Both the position numbers and the translations under genes were made by a program. A DNA stretch of 64,000 bases from Brachypodius melanocephalos. Its lineage: Eukaryota > Chordata > Aves > Passeriformes > Pycnonotidae. The stretch is from contig VZSR01003803.1 of the NCBI GenBank assembly GCA_013398615.1, forward strand, positions 12,436,877 through 12,500,876, given 5' to 3'. Positions 12,560-23,839 of the stretch are shown here, piece by piece (the stretch's first letter is position 1; each line of letters starts with the position of its first letter). The notes beneath the pieces are model-generated. The model worked only from the letters and a program-made list of their open reading frames with translations, ran no database searches and was not told the DNA's origin.

Positions 12560-12595
12560 GGTGTCTGTCTCAATTTCACATACTAAAAGGAAAAA

Positions 12596-12656
12596 AATAA
12601 ACTATTGGCATCTTCTTCCTTCTAAAATCTTTGTAGTGGGAACTCAGTAAAATAAA
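12596..12656 (+). terminator. ZC3H12C: Candidate proximal poly(A) signals of ZC3H12C
   Basis: Two AATAAA hexamers, at 12596-12601 and 12651-12656, would give a 3' UTR of about 2 kb. The sequence downstream is not strikingly G/T-rich, so use of this site is uncertain. Confidence 0.35.
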
Positions 12657-12829
12657 GGTAAAATGCTGCCTGAAAATTATGTCCAAGCACCTTTGAATAC
12701 GAAGACGTTTTCACTACTTGTGTGACACCATGTGTTGCAGCAAGTAGGGTTTGGGTATACAGTAAATGCTTCTAAAGAGCATTGTGCTATAGACATATCC
12801 AATAATCTGAACCATGTTCAGCAAACCAA

Positions 12830-13100
12830 TTCAGGACGTGGTGCTCCTGCAGCTTCCGCAGCCGGAGCGCTGCAGGTTCTGCCATTGCCTGTCCCCATGG
12901 CAAGGCCGGAGGGGCTCTACACCATCTGTCCTGCGTTGTCGGTTTAGGGAGAAGACCTCTTCACCTGCGGCAACAGTTTTTCCCTGGATTTGGTTGGTCA
13001 CCATCCGTAGAGCAGGTTTTAATGTAGAGATTGATGCAGCGCTGACGCTGAGGTTTGGACTGGGAAATGGGTCTCGTCTTAGTTGTACGCTAAGATTTGG
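12830..13100. other. CpG-rich patch within AT-rich 3' UTR
   Basis: I count about 13 CpG dinucleotides in 270 bp, while the flanking kilobases have almost none. The sequence includes CTTCCGCAGCCGGAGCGCTG and GCAGCGCTGACGCTGAGG. It fits neither a CR1 nor a coding exon that I recognise. It might be an insertion, a small CpG island or a conserved regulatory block. Confidence 0.5.
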
Positions 13101-14246
13101 TTAAATTGAATTACACTGAAGTACTACACCATAGTGTAGATGCAGCTGTTTTAATAATGCAGTTATTGTGTTGGTGTTTTTAATGGGTTTCTACATTTAT
13201 TTTTTATGTAAGTATTTACTTCTGCCAAAAGTTCAATTCCTTTAAGCGTGAACTGAAACGTGCATATGTGATAGAAGTGTTTTGTGTTTTTTTCCTGTGA
13301 TATGGGCACAAGGATGCTCCTGCCAAGCACGTGTCACAGTCTGGCCTAGGGCAGGGGCTCAGCAGGCTTAGCCATTGGGATATCAGTGTGAGGAGCTGCA
13401 CTGCCCAGGCCTGAGTTACCAGTGTCCATTGCCTCTGCACACAGCCAGGGCAGTACTGAATCCCCAAAGGGTGGTGATTGCTAGGGAATTCTTGTGATAG
13501 GTTCTGTGCTTTGCACCCAAACACTGAAAATGCTTTAAAAATACAAGAGCAGGAGTAATTTGGTGGATTTTTAATGTTGTGCAATGATGTGCTAGTTCCC
13601 CTTAGACTCGCTTATGTTGGGTAAAGGAAATTTACTGTGGACAAAATGTTTGCCTTGGTATTTCTGTTTGTTTTGCTGTGGTAACAGATGGAGGAGTTGT
13701 GTGTGAACATCTCCATGATGAGATCAGTCTGTATATTTAACAACTTCTAAAGAGTACACCAGTAGCAAACATGGATGCAATGATGCTGGTCAAATACTAC
13801 CTTTGTCTATGTAATTGCATTGATGCAAATAATGAACTATAATGAACTGTAACCTCCCGTGATCCTTAAATAGCAGAGGTAATTCAGTGATACTGTCTTG
13901 GCCCCAGCTGAGTGCCAGAGATGCAATGAAGGATTTAGTACCTTCAGGTCAGACTTCCCTTTGTCTTCAGTACTTGAGAGTTGTTTTGATACTCAGCAGA
14001 AACTCTGTATTTTTAGATAAAATCTCAAGCTGTTATAACTGCATCAGTAATAGTATATAGATATACAGTATTTTTAATGCACATACATTAGGCATCTGCG
14101 CACAACTGTTTTCAATACAGCAACATGTTGCAAATATTTAGCATTTTTAACTATGTTCTGTAGATAACTAACTTTGAGCTAAATATGCCCAAGCTATGAC
14201 AGTATTAATCACTTTGTTGTTTTTTATTTTTTCAAGTATGTGTAAT

Positions 14247-14280
14247 ATATATATATATGTGTTTGTATATATACACACAT
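14247..14280. repeat. TA/TG-rich simple repeat
   Basis: Alternating purine-pyrimidine sequence (TA, TG and CA units) is prone to slippage and to forming hairpins. Confidence 0.85.
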
Positions 14281-14892
14281 ACATTTGGCGAGTGGGTTTA
14301 AGATACTGGTAATGCTCTGAGGTAAGATCATACCTTTCCAAGTGTCCCATTTTCTTTGGTATGTCTGAATTGTAGCTTGGTCCTCCACTGCAGAATAGCT
14401 CTGGGGAGAGCCAAAAACCTGATGAGTTTGTGACACCCCAAAAAGAGAAGGCATGCCGGGCTGGGGAAGCCCTTGAAGGAGACTTAGCAGGTGCAGACTG
14501 TTGCTGAGATGTTGATGAACTTCTGTTGTGAAAGTTGTAGCTGATAGTGAAGACCTTTCCAAAAATATCAAAGCTGTCAGTGTGAACCAGAGTACCTCAC
14601 TTGGAAGGGGACACTGGTGGTGTTTGCCCCAGCGCTGGAGGACTGAATGCCTTGGGTGAGAGATACTGCAGCCTCTTGCCACAGTAAGAGACTACCAAAA
14701 CATTTACCAGTTTTATCAGTTGATGGAGTGACCAAGGTATTTTCAATGTGTAAGACTTGAAAAATGAGGCACAATGCTTTCCTGCTCTCTGGAACATTTA
14801 GAAAAATACCCAACTGACTTTTTATTGCTACTGAAAATTTAAAATACTGTGCAATTAAAAAGACCACTTTAAAAAAAAAAACAACTTAGAAA

Positions 14893-14909
14893 TTATTTAT
14901 TTTTATTTA
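14893..14909 (+). promoter_or_regulatory. AU-rich element with UUAUUUAUU nonamer
   Basis: TTATTTATTTTTATTTA contains the classic nonamer TTATTTATT plus a further ATTTA. In a 3' UTR this is a recognised decay element bound by TTP-type proteins. Activity here is inferred. Confidence 0.45.
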
Positions 14910-16401
14910 CAGTGTGACTTGCTAATTTATTCCTTGCATTACAAGGCCATGGTGGAATGCTGTTTGTTGAAGTTTTTTTATCATAGGAACTAAAACTGCT
15001 GAGAAGAAAAACCAATAGATTTAAACTTAAAATTCTATGACCTTGTTTTGTTTTCTGTAAAAGGGCTGAGGTTTTATAAATGTCAAATCACATGTTTTAT
15101 ATATTTTGTAAATTTTAGAGAGGCATAGTTCAAGAATTTTGCTCAAATGAAATAGGTTTGGGCACATTGTTTAGACTAATCACATAACTAAACCTAGAAT
15201 CACCTGTATTAAAGAGTTTTTGCAGCTAACCTTTTGCTCGGTAACACAAGACATGTTCCAATTTCATATGTAGGTGTTCTAGAATCCATTTCTCAAGGTT
15301 TCATCCAAAGTTGCTGACTTAGGCACCCAATCAAACAGGAAATGCACATTTGCAGGAGAAGCATCCTGCAGAATGCTGTGTTTTCCCTTGCCGTGCAGTA
15401 CAGGGAAATGTGCTGGCGCACATCAAGTCTCTCACAGATGTTTATAAAGGCACAAACAAATACCATGTGTGCTTCATAGTTATCAGTGTGCTTGAAATAA
15501 TTTTCCACCTTCCATTTTCAGGTCTTAAAGGGGTCTCATAACTCGTGCTTGGAGTGTTTATTATTCTGTCTACCCTTTAAGCTAAATGATTGCAATAGTT
15601 CTCATTCCCTCTCACACTCAGTAGCCCTGAGAGGGCCCAGTTTGTCAAACCCTGACACATACACCTGACTTCAGCACGAGTAGAGGTGTGGGCCAGTTCA
15701 GTGCTGTGAGAGAAGACCTGAGTCAGACTGGTGTGTGTGTAAGTGCAGCTGGGCTGGCACCTTGAGGAGCACAGCTGGAGAGCCTCCCCAGCTCAGGGGA
15801 AACCTTACTGGTGCTGACAGGTCATTTGGCCAGGATTGCCCTTTGCAGGCACTGGAAACACCTGCAAACCAAATTTACTTAGATGTTTAAGCACATCCAT
15901 CCTCTGTATTTCAAAGTATAACAATCTACTCTTTGCCTTATAAAACAAAACCTCTCTGCTTTTTTTGTAGAACAGCCCATTTTCTTTTGGTCTCAGATAA
16001 ATGAACCATGCGAGATTGGCTGGTTACTTTTTATTTATCTAAATGGCATTTTTAATGAAACTGAAATTTAAAAACTGCTTTCCCAGCATACAGTAGAGTG
16101 TCCTACAGGGAAGCAATGCAGATACAGCAGCAATAATTGTATTTTGTAGCTCTTTTCCCAGTCATTATCTCTGTATTTGTGTTGAGTAGGTGAGATTTTA
16201 ATATTGTCCTGAAGTCCATTCTGGCAAAACCATTAGTTAAAAATAATGTTTGGGCTACTTGGTAAAGCAATTGTCAAACTGGCTCTTCATTCCTTCACTG
16301 ATTGTTCTGTATTATTTCTGTGATGTGACAATTCACATCTTAAAACCACCTATAAAGCATACAAAAACCCATGTACATGGATTCTGCTTTTAGAGAAAAA
16401 A

Positions 16402-16407
16402 AATAAA
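16402..16407 (+). terminator. ZC3H12C: Likely distal poly(A) signal of ZC3H12C
   Basis: AATAAA is followed within 25-45 bp by the G/T-rich stretch GATGGGCTGGGTTTGTTT, the usual arrangement of a vertebrate cleavage site. It lies 5.7 kb after the stop codon, and the next recognisable sequence is a CR1. Confidence 0.55.
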
Positions 16408-16540
16408 GATTCATTTTCCTCATTGATGGGCTGGGTTTGTTTCATAAAAAAAATGTCTAGAGCAGTTAGTTACAGACAGCTTTGTGTTCCTACCTGCACA
16501 AAACTGCTCACTTTGAGTAAACTGGAACACTTTTGAAAGA

Positions 16541-17470
16541 TAGAATCGTAGAAAGGTTTGATTTAGGAGGCATCAGAGATCATCTGGTCCCACCCCCCTT
16601 GCCATGGGAAGAGACACCTTTCACTGGACCTGGTCAGCCTGGCCTTGGACATCACCAGGGATGGGGCATCCACAGCTTCCCTGGGTAACCTGCTCCAGTC
16701 CCTCACCGTGGTCACAGTGAAGAATTTCTTCCTAACATCTAAACCTATTTTCTTTTAGTTTAAAACCATTGCCCCATGTCCTATCTGCCCATACAAAGAG
16801 TCCATTTCCCTCCTCTTTATAATCCCCCTCATATCCTAGAAGGTGCTATAATCCCTTCCAGGAGCCTCTCTTCTCCAGGCTGAACAAACCCAACTCTCTC
16901 AGGCTGTCTTCATAGGGGAGGTGCTCCAGCCCTCTGATCATCTCTGTGACCCTCTGGCCCTGCTCATACAGGTCAACATCTTTCCTGAGCTGAGGACCCC
17001 AGGGCTGGAGGCAGCAGCATTGCAGGTGGGGTCTCACAAGGGCAGGGTCCCCTCCCTTGCCCTGCTGGCCACAGGCAGGATACCAGTGGCTTTCTGGGCT
17101 ATGAGCACACATTGCTGACTCGTGTCCAGCTTTCCATCCACAAGAAACCCCAGCTCTCCACAGGGCTTCTTTCAATAAGTTCTCCTGGTCTGTACTCATG
17201 TCTAGGGTTGCCCTGACCCAGGTGTAGCACCTTGCACCTGGATTTGCTGAACTTCCCTCTGGATGACATCCTATCCTCCAGGTATGTCAGTTGCACCACC
17301 CAGCCCGGTGCCACATGGAGACTTGCTGAGGGTGCTGGCAAGATATTAAAGAGCACCAGTCCCAGGACATGGCCTTGAGGGACACCACCCCTCACCAGCC
17401 TCCACCTGGACATTAAGGCATTGACCACAAACCTCTGGCTGCATCAGTGCAGCCAGTTTCTTACAGGTGG
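16541..17470 (-). mobile_element. CR1 LINE (non-LTR retrotransposon), 5'-truncated, inactive
   Basis: The + strand begins TAGAATCGTAGAAAGGTTTG, the reverse complement of a CR1 3' terminus, so the element runs leftwards. The minus strand contains degenerate ORF2 peptides. GVPQGHVLGLVLFNI at 17386-17342 corresponds to the RT motif GVPQGSVLGPVLFNI. Further on come VTEMIRGLEHLPYEDSLREL and GLFSLEKRGSW, typical of the CR1 ORF2 C-terminus. These lie in different frames, so the copy is frameshifted and truncated within the RT. The left end is clear; the right end near 17470 is approximate. Confidence 0.93.
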
Positions 17471-17527
17471 GTTGCTGGCACAGGTTGGATTTCAGTTTTT
17501 CAGATTGCTTCAAGAATGCCAAATACA

Positions 17528-17561
<34 letters not shown>

Positions 17562-20500
17562 CCCTCCCTCTTCCTCAAAACATCAAGCTGCTGGTGTTTG
17601 TATAATCTAGTTTAGTCTCTTTGGATGGTGCTCCTACCACCTGAGGCTTCTCCTCCACAGCTCTGCTTTCTCCCTGGTACTGATCAAGGACCATGAGTTT
17701 CCCCAGTTCAGTCAATTCCCTAAATCCAATGAGATCTGCCAACATCACCTGCAGGGCAGGCCTGAGACCTTGTCACCTGCCCTGCAAAAGCTTTAACAAA
17801 ATGCCTGTGAGCCTGGCAGGCATCACAGCAGCCCCTGATGCAGGTTGAAGTGTTGTGACACTGGAGATGAAAGGGCTCTGTCACTCATCCTGGAGCTGAA
17901 ACCTGAACTTGACAACCTGCATGACCTTGTCTGGAGAAGCTGAGGAGAGGCTGCTGTACAAGCACACAGGGATGCTCCTTGCAAGACCATTTCCAAGCAG
18001 GACAAAGTGTCACTTGGGCTGCTCTGGGCAGCATCCTCCAGCCTAGCAGGATCTTTGAGCTCATTCTGTGCTGAAGAAATGGAAGGGACATCGAGAGATT
18101 TTATGTCCTGGTGCATAAACTGCTCCCTTTGCTGGAACTGTAAAGAAAAAGCTGGCACGAACTGGGCGCATTATGAGCATATGCATTAAATAACACTATT
18201 ATCCCACTCCTCAGTGTCACAGCAGAGGACCTGTGTTCAGTAACCTCAGCACCCACACCTGGGACACCTGGCATGGCAGAGCCAGCAGCACAAGTGTTGA
18301 AAATGGTTGAAGCTGCCCCCACCAGCCAGTTTCGTCACAGCCCCTGTTCTACATGGCCTTCCCAGCAAGCTCCCACACTCCTATAACCAGCACCAGCAAG
18401 GAGCTGCTGCCCTGCATTTCCCTGCCCATCCCTGGGGACGTATCCAACCCACAAGCCTGTTCAAGGAGAGCTTGGGAGAAGCTTCACACTGAGGAAGACC
18501 TGCATAAATCCAGCTAGTAGGAGACTCAGGAGATCAGTCCTCCCTGGAGTTCTGCAGGGCAGGACAGAGATGGCTCTAGGAGCAGAGGGGTCCCACTCCC
18601 AGCATGGCCACCAGGTGGGTGCTGGGACACACATGAGCACTCAGTGGCAGTGGTGCTGATGTTCTGGTGCCATTCCATCTGATGGTCTCTATAGCAACAG
18701 TGAGGTTTTTCTTTCCCAGCTGAACTGCCAGGAGCAGCAGGTAGATATGATGGAAATTCAACGCTGCTATTAACTTACATGAGCTGGGTGAAGCATAAGC
18801 AAGAGGAGTGTGGGGGATAAGGAGCTGGCAATGTTCTCCAGGCAGGTTCCTTACACCAGCCAGGATCACCTTACAGAGATCCTCAATTGCACCCTGGAAC
18901 CACAGCTGCAGTGGTGGTTTGGGTGACCCAACATTCCAACCCTCAGGAAGTGGCCTGAAAGGGTGAAAATTGCATTGGGGTTCTGGCCAGGGTGCCTAGG
19001 AGAAGGAATTTTTCATTTCATCTAGCTCCACAAAACTTTCAGGCATGCACAAACCTGGATTTTAACTTACGTTTTACCAATTTCAGGAATAGAAAGTCTA
19101 TTTTCCCTGGTGGGGAAAAAAAAAAGTGAACTGAATTCAGTGGCAGAACTCCCTGTCTCAGGCAGTGTTTTGCTGCCTGCTCTCTCACTGCAGCCACCTC
19201 TAGCAGTTGTTGGGGACTCTGGAATGAGTCTCATGTTTGCAAAGTGCCTATAACCACAGAGCTGCTGCTGGGGCTTAAACCCAGTTAAACATTTTGGGAG
19301 TTTTGGGAGGTGCAGACCATGGTGATCCTTAGTACTGACCTGCCCACAGTGTTCTGCCCCGGTCTCATCCTGGTCACCATAGTGAGGAGAGGCAAATGCT
19401 CCAGGAACTGCAGACAGGGATGATGTTAAGTATGTTTGTTTGTTTGCTTATTTAATACCTGATGAAATGAGCTTCCCTTGGTTCCTCTGCGACAAAGTGA
19501 TTTAATTAATGCTGAAACTCTGCGTACACAGGATGCGGCAAAGCTGTTCATGGTTGGCACGGGCTGCATCTATAGAATCATTTCAGAAAAAGGAAAACGT
19601 CAGCATGATAAAAATGGAAAGCGTTAGTGTGCCATGTGCCACCAGGAAATGGGGCTGCTACCCTGTTCTAAACCTGGATCAGACTTTAAATGAAAGTTAA
19701 CTTGTTCAGCCCACCTTTTAACATTTAAAACTAATTTAATGGAATACCCACCCCCAGCTGAGGGCCAGCAAGTGCTGCCATAGGAGGCAGGCAGGGTTCC
19801 ACTCACTAACTCATCAGAGCACATCAACTACAGAAAGCCAAGCAGCAGCAGAACTTCAGTCAGGCCATCACAGAAACTGGGAGGAGACACACAAAATGGC
19901 TGCAGGTTTACAACCTTGCCCTCTGCAGTCAGGGCAGTGAGGTGGCTGAGCTGTGAGACTCAGGGTGTCTGCACCCAGTGACTGCTTGCCCACCTGGCCA
20001 GGGCCACCTGCAGCCCAGCTGCTTCTAATTCCATACCCTGCTGCAGGCACAGGTGCAAAGACCACTATGAATTCAAAGGAAAGACCCAGGATGAACTCCA
20101 AGGAGAAGCAAAGCTGCTGGCCAGCCATCAAGTGTGGAAACAGCATGTAGCAGAGAGGGACAAAGAAGGACACCACCGTTTCAAGTAGCAATCAAGTTGC
20201 TTCCTGCCTTACAGACCAGGCACTGCTCTTTGATGCCAGCCCTTCACAGGCAGGATTGAATTCACTCTCTCCCTGAAGGATGGCATTTTTCATCATACAA
20301 CTCTGCTACATTTCAGACCTTTACCTACAGGTAAATACCAATCTGCATTTCCAACAACATCCTCACCAGGGCAAAATCCTGACTGCCGCAGAGGTGACTG
20401 AGAAACCTCCTGAGTCCGATCAGAGGCAGGACCGCACCCCCCTCCCCTTCCCCCGCAGGGCAGAGACTGGGACCATTTCCGACCATTTAGGCTCATCCAA

Positions 20501-22042
20501 AGCGGCTGCTGCAGCAGAGCTGGGTCCTCCAGCAGCTGCCAGGGGAGAGCTGCCACCCCTTCCCAGACCAGCTCCTGCTGGCTACTAGCAGCAGGTAAGA
20601 ACCTGCACGTTCATTAGCTCATTAGCTGCCAATCCCACCTGTCAGAGCCAGACCAAGCCAGCTTGAGCAATGCTACAATCAGCACTGAGAGGGAGCCCAA
20701 AGCTTTCATTTTATCAGAACCTCTATTTCATGTTCCTGTTTGTAAACCTGGCTGCTAAGGTACACTTCATCTTGCCCAATTCCCCCTCTGCAGGACAGCC
20801 ACCAGAGAACTTCAACACTGACTAGAGAAGATAAAAAGCATGCTAGGCACAAGGGCAGCACTGGACAAAATCCTCAGGAACATTTTGTGGTGGTACTGAA
20901 GATACATTTGCATGAAAGAGTCTTAAAACCTTTAACTGTTGGTACCTGGAGCAAGCAGAGTCCTAAAGGACTATTCCAAGCAGCAGCTATTGCAGAAACA
21001 CTTGCTAGACATAAAACTCAGGGAGGCCACTGAGCCTTGATCCCCTGAGCACCAGGAACATCTCTTAACCCCCACATGGGTCATGCAGGGAGAGGGGAGG
21101 CTGCAGAAACAACTTTAAATAATCACTCAAGTGCTGAGCAAGCCAGTCAAGACCCCAGTGCTGGCCCATGTATGCAAATCAGACCCTGAAACTCCACAGC
21201 TTTGGATTTTATGTACCTCTTGGCATCCTAAACCCAAACCTTTGCCTTCCAAGGGCTGAGCCACGGTCTTGCTTCAGCTGGTGGTGTGCCAATCAGAGGC
21301 AGGGGAGGCTTCCTTCCTGACAGCCCCTGTCTCTGCAAGGGTTTCAGCAGGAGGCTGGCCACAACCCACTGCCCACCCTCCCCCACCTGCAATCCTGAGG
21401 TGTGGGGGATATGGCTCCACAGCCTGCCAGGATGGAGGGTCCAGAGCACAGAGCCCAGGCTGGAGAGCTGCTGCCAGAGGTGGTGCCTACAGGAGGCACA
21501 GCAGCAGCACCACTGGTTTATTAGGCAGGTGGTCCCAGGTCCATGGGGTGCTTGCAGTGCCCCGGGGCAGCTTTGTCCTTGGGCAGTTATCACCCAATGA
21601 TTCTGGGCACATGCCAAAGGCTTTGTCAGCTGCTGCTTCAGATCGAAGTCCTCTGATGGATCTACTGGCACAGTTCCCAGTGCAGGAGGCCATTGTGCAA
21701 GAAGGCACTGCAAGGAACACAAAGTTCACTCTGAGGAATAGACCAAGGTTTGGTATATTCCCAGGGGGTGCTAGCTGGATTTGAGAATAATTCAAGTGTC
21801 TGTCTACTCAGTTAACAGCTTCCTTAATTATCATCTGTCTTTTCCTTCAAGAGTAACCCATTCTTTTTAAATAAAGTTTCCCATTGGCTTACCTGGTTAT
21901 AGCACAAGCTATTTACCTGGAAACTCCACTTGGGATTGGTGATAAAAAATGAATTAAAACTTCTCAGAGAAGTGAAAGAAAATCCACTAGCACCACTGAT
22001 CATCAAATGAATAGTGATTCTTTGGATGAACGTTAAAACCCA
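17471..22042. other. Intergenic stretch between the ZC3H12C and RDX 3' ends
   Basis: No gene was recognised. From about 17600 to 21800 the base composition is visibly richer in G and C than the flanking UTRs, with many CAGC- and CTGC-type words but no exon that I can assign. A patch at 20380-20590 has several CpGs and ends at CAGGTAAGAA, which looks like a splice donor. A non-coding RNA or unrecognised old repeats are possible. AT-rich sequence resumes near 21800. Confidence 0.5.
17531..17561. repeat. Poly(T) tract, 31 bp (poly(A) on the minus strand)
   Basis: An uninterrupted run of 31 T lies about 60 bp from the 5' end of the CR1. CR1 elements do not carry poly(A) tails, so this is not the CR1 tail. 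No AATAAA lies in the minus-strand sequence just upstream of the A-run. Confidence 0.95.
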
Positions 22043-22048
22043 TTTATT
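22043..22048 (-). terminator. RDX: Candidate distal poly(A) signal for an extended RDX 3' UTR
   Basis: On the minus strand CCTGAATAAATGGGTTTTAA is followed by GATGATCAGTGGTGCTAGTGG, a G/T-rich downstream element. Use would give a 3' UTR of about 9.9 kb. AATAAA is frequent in this AT-rich DNA, so the call is tentative. Confidence 0.35.
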
Positions 22049-23805
22049 CAGGCTTTTGTGCAGGGTGCACAGTCCAGCAGTTACGTATACACAGTATGCA
22101 CATCCTGACAGCATACAAAAAGGCAAGGAGCAACGGGTGCTTACACTGGGAATGTATGTACAGACATATTAAACTGGGATTTTTACATTAGAAAATTATC
22201 TGACACTGTTCAGGTATCATCAAGGCTATTAAAAATTGTGTAGAAAACCAATAAAACTTGGAAAGTATCTACTGTTATTTCACTTTACCCAGGCTGGATG
22301 TAAGTCACGCTTCCCCCACTACATCACTTGTGGACAAAGCCTACAGGATGCCCCCAAGTACTTTGGAGGGTCACATTACACATCCCATTACAAGTTAAAG
22401 ATTAACACATTAGTATTATTTCCTGTTTCCCTGGAAAGAACAACAGCTTAAATACTTCAAATAGCTAATTTTCTCCTGGGAAAAGACAACAAAGGAAAGA
22501 TTTAGAGACCATGAGAGACTCAAACACTAATGAAATGTTGTAACAGCACTTCCCGGTCCTTCCAAAAAATCTTCACAGACCAGGTACCTAATTTAAAGCG
22601 CTGTACACTGTCCAGATTTACAGAAGTGCAAGAGCAGGCCTTGGCAGACCCCAGGTCTTCTGCAGATCTTTACCTTGCTCCTATCCTAAGGGTTGCAAGA
22701 GATCGTACTTTTGTAACCTGCACAGAAAGACACAGAGAAGATCAAATAGATTTAGCAAAAGGATACTGAACAATAGAAATATGCAGCAACATCATATGAG
22801 CCATACTTCACTTCCTGCAGCTATTCCGTATTTAATTTCTGACTGAACTTTTTCCTAAGGTGTCAGCAGAACAAGGGAACACCAGAAGCACACTGATTTC
22901 AAAAACACACGATTCTTGTGGCCAAGGCACCCAGGGACACCCAGAACCCATCTTCACAGACTGTCAGCTTGAAGAGCAGGTCCAACTGTCCATGTACTCA
23001 TCTATACCAAATTTTTGCACATAGCAGTTCAGTTTTGGTATCAAATTTTAGCATTACAAAGAACCTAACTGAAAATTCACCCAGGGAGCAGTTTTAAAGG
23101 ACCAATCCACTCTTGCAGGTAACACAAACCACATGTGGGTGCAACACAGATTGCGTTAAAACTGCTCCCAAAGATGGCTGAAATAAAGTGCCTTGTGCAC
23201 AAATACACACAATATAGGACATATTTGGAGAACATTCAATCACAGCCTGTATGATTTCAGACATACTTTCCTTTTAGCACAGCACATGTGCTATTTTTCT
23301 GCATAAGCTCTGGTGTTTAGTTTATTCCGTTTGTTCCTCTGCATGAGCCTTTTGGAGAAAAGGGCGAGGACGGCATAAAGAATCTCTCTCGAATTTATTT
23401 CTCTCCTAAAGTTTAAAGTTCTCTGGTAGAAATACTTACAATGAGTCAAAACTTACTTGACTGGAGATGCATTTCAAAAATGACTATTTTCCATGTTGAG
23501 TTTTACAAAAAAACATTGTTGAAGTGGGTTGAAAATTGCCTTCCTTTTGGAGAATGACTCCCTTAAATATATTATGACTAGGCAAAGAATAGCCAGTATT
23601 TTACAATCAACCTTCCTATGTGAAACTTCCTTTGTTGTGACCATTTCCTCCTCATTGTTTCAGAGAAAGAAACACTTCAGCTGTAAGTAGCAATATACCA
23701 TAATACTCTTCAAAATTAATCAGGAAAACCAGTAAATAACCAGGTTCTCTTTGACATTAATAAGCATGGGGAATAAGCAGCTCTTCAAAAGAAAGAAGCC
23801 TTCAA

Positions 23806-23809
<4 letters not shown>

Positions 23810-23839
<30 letters not shown>
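23810..23839. repeat. Poly(T) tract, 30 bp (poly(A) on the minus strand)
   Basis: An uninterrupted run of 30 T. On the minus strand it is preceded by TTCATAAATG. If RDX transcripts extend this far, the A-run would be a strong internal oligo(dT) priming site. Confidence 0.95.

Larger units (their letters stand above)
10687..16430 (+). other. ZC3H12C: ZC3H12C 3' untranslated region (end inferred)
   Basis: This AT-rich stretch follows the stop codon, has no coding potential, and is free of CR1 until just past the AATAAA at 16402-16407. It carries many ATTTA motifs, three TA-rich tracts and several T-runs, as expected for the long, unstable 3' UTRs of this family. Hexamers at 12596 and 12651 offer earlier ends of about 2 kb, and both isoforms may exist. 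The 3' limit is inference from the poly(A) signal, the G/T-rich downstream sequence and the CR1 that starts 110 bp later. Confidence 0.6.

Noticed and set aside
16846..17428. Minus-strand frames of 117 and 109 codons as host genes
   Set aside because: They are degenerate CR1 ORF2 peptides (RT motif and EKRGSW-type C-terminus) within a truncated LINE.
20280..20588. 102-codon + strand frame, Pro/Ala-rich
   Set aside because: No recognisable domain. The N-terminal half is ordinary non-coding composition, and the frame ends just before a donor-like site without a matching exon. Kept only as part of a non-coding observation.
21228..21784. Overlapping frames of 164 and 171 codons on both strands
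   Set aside because: Both strands are open over the same GC-richer stretch, a compositional effect. No motif supports either.
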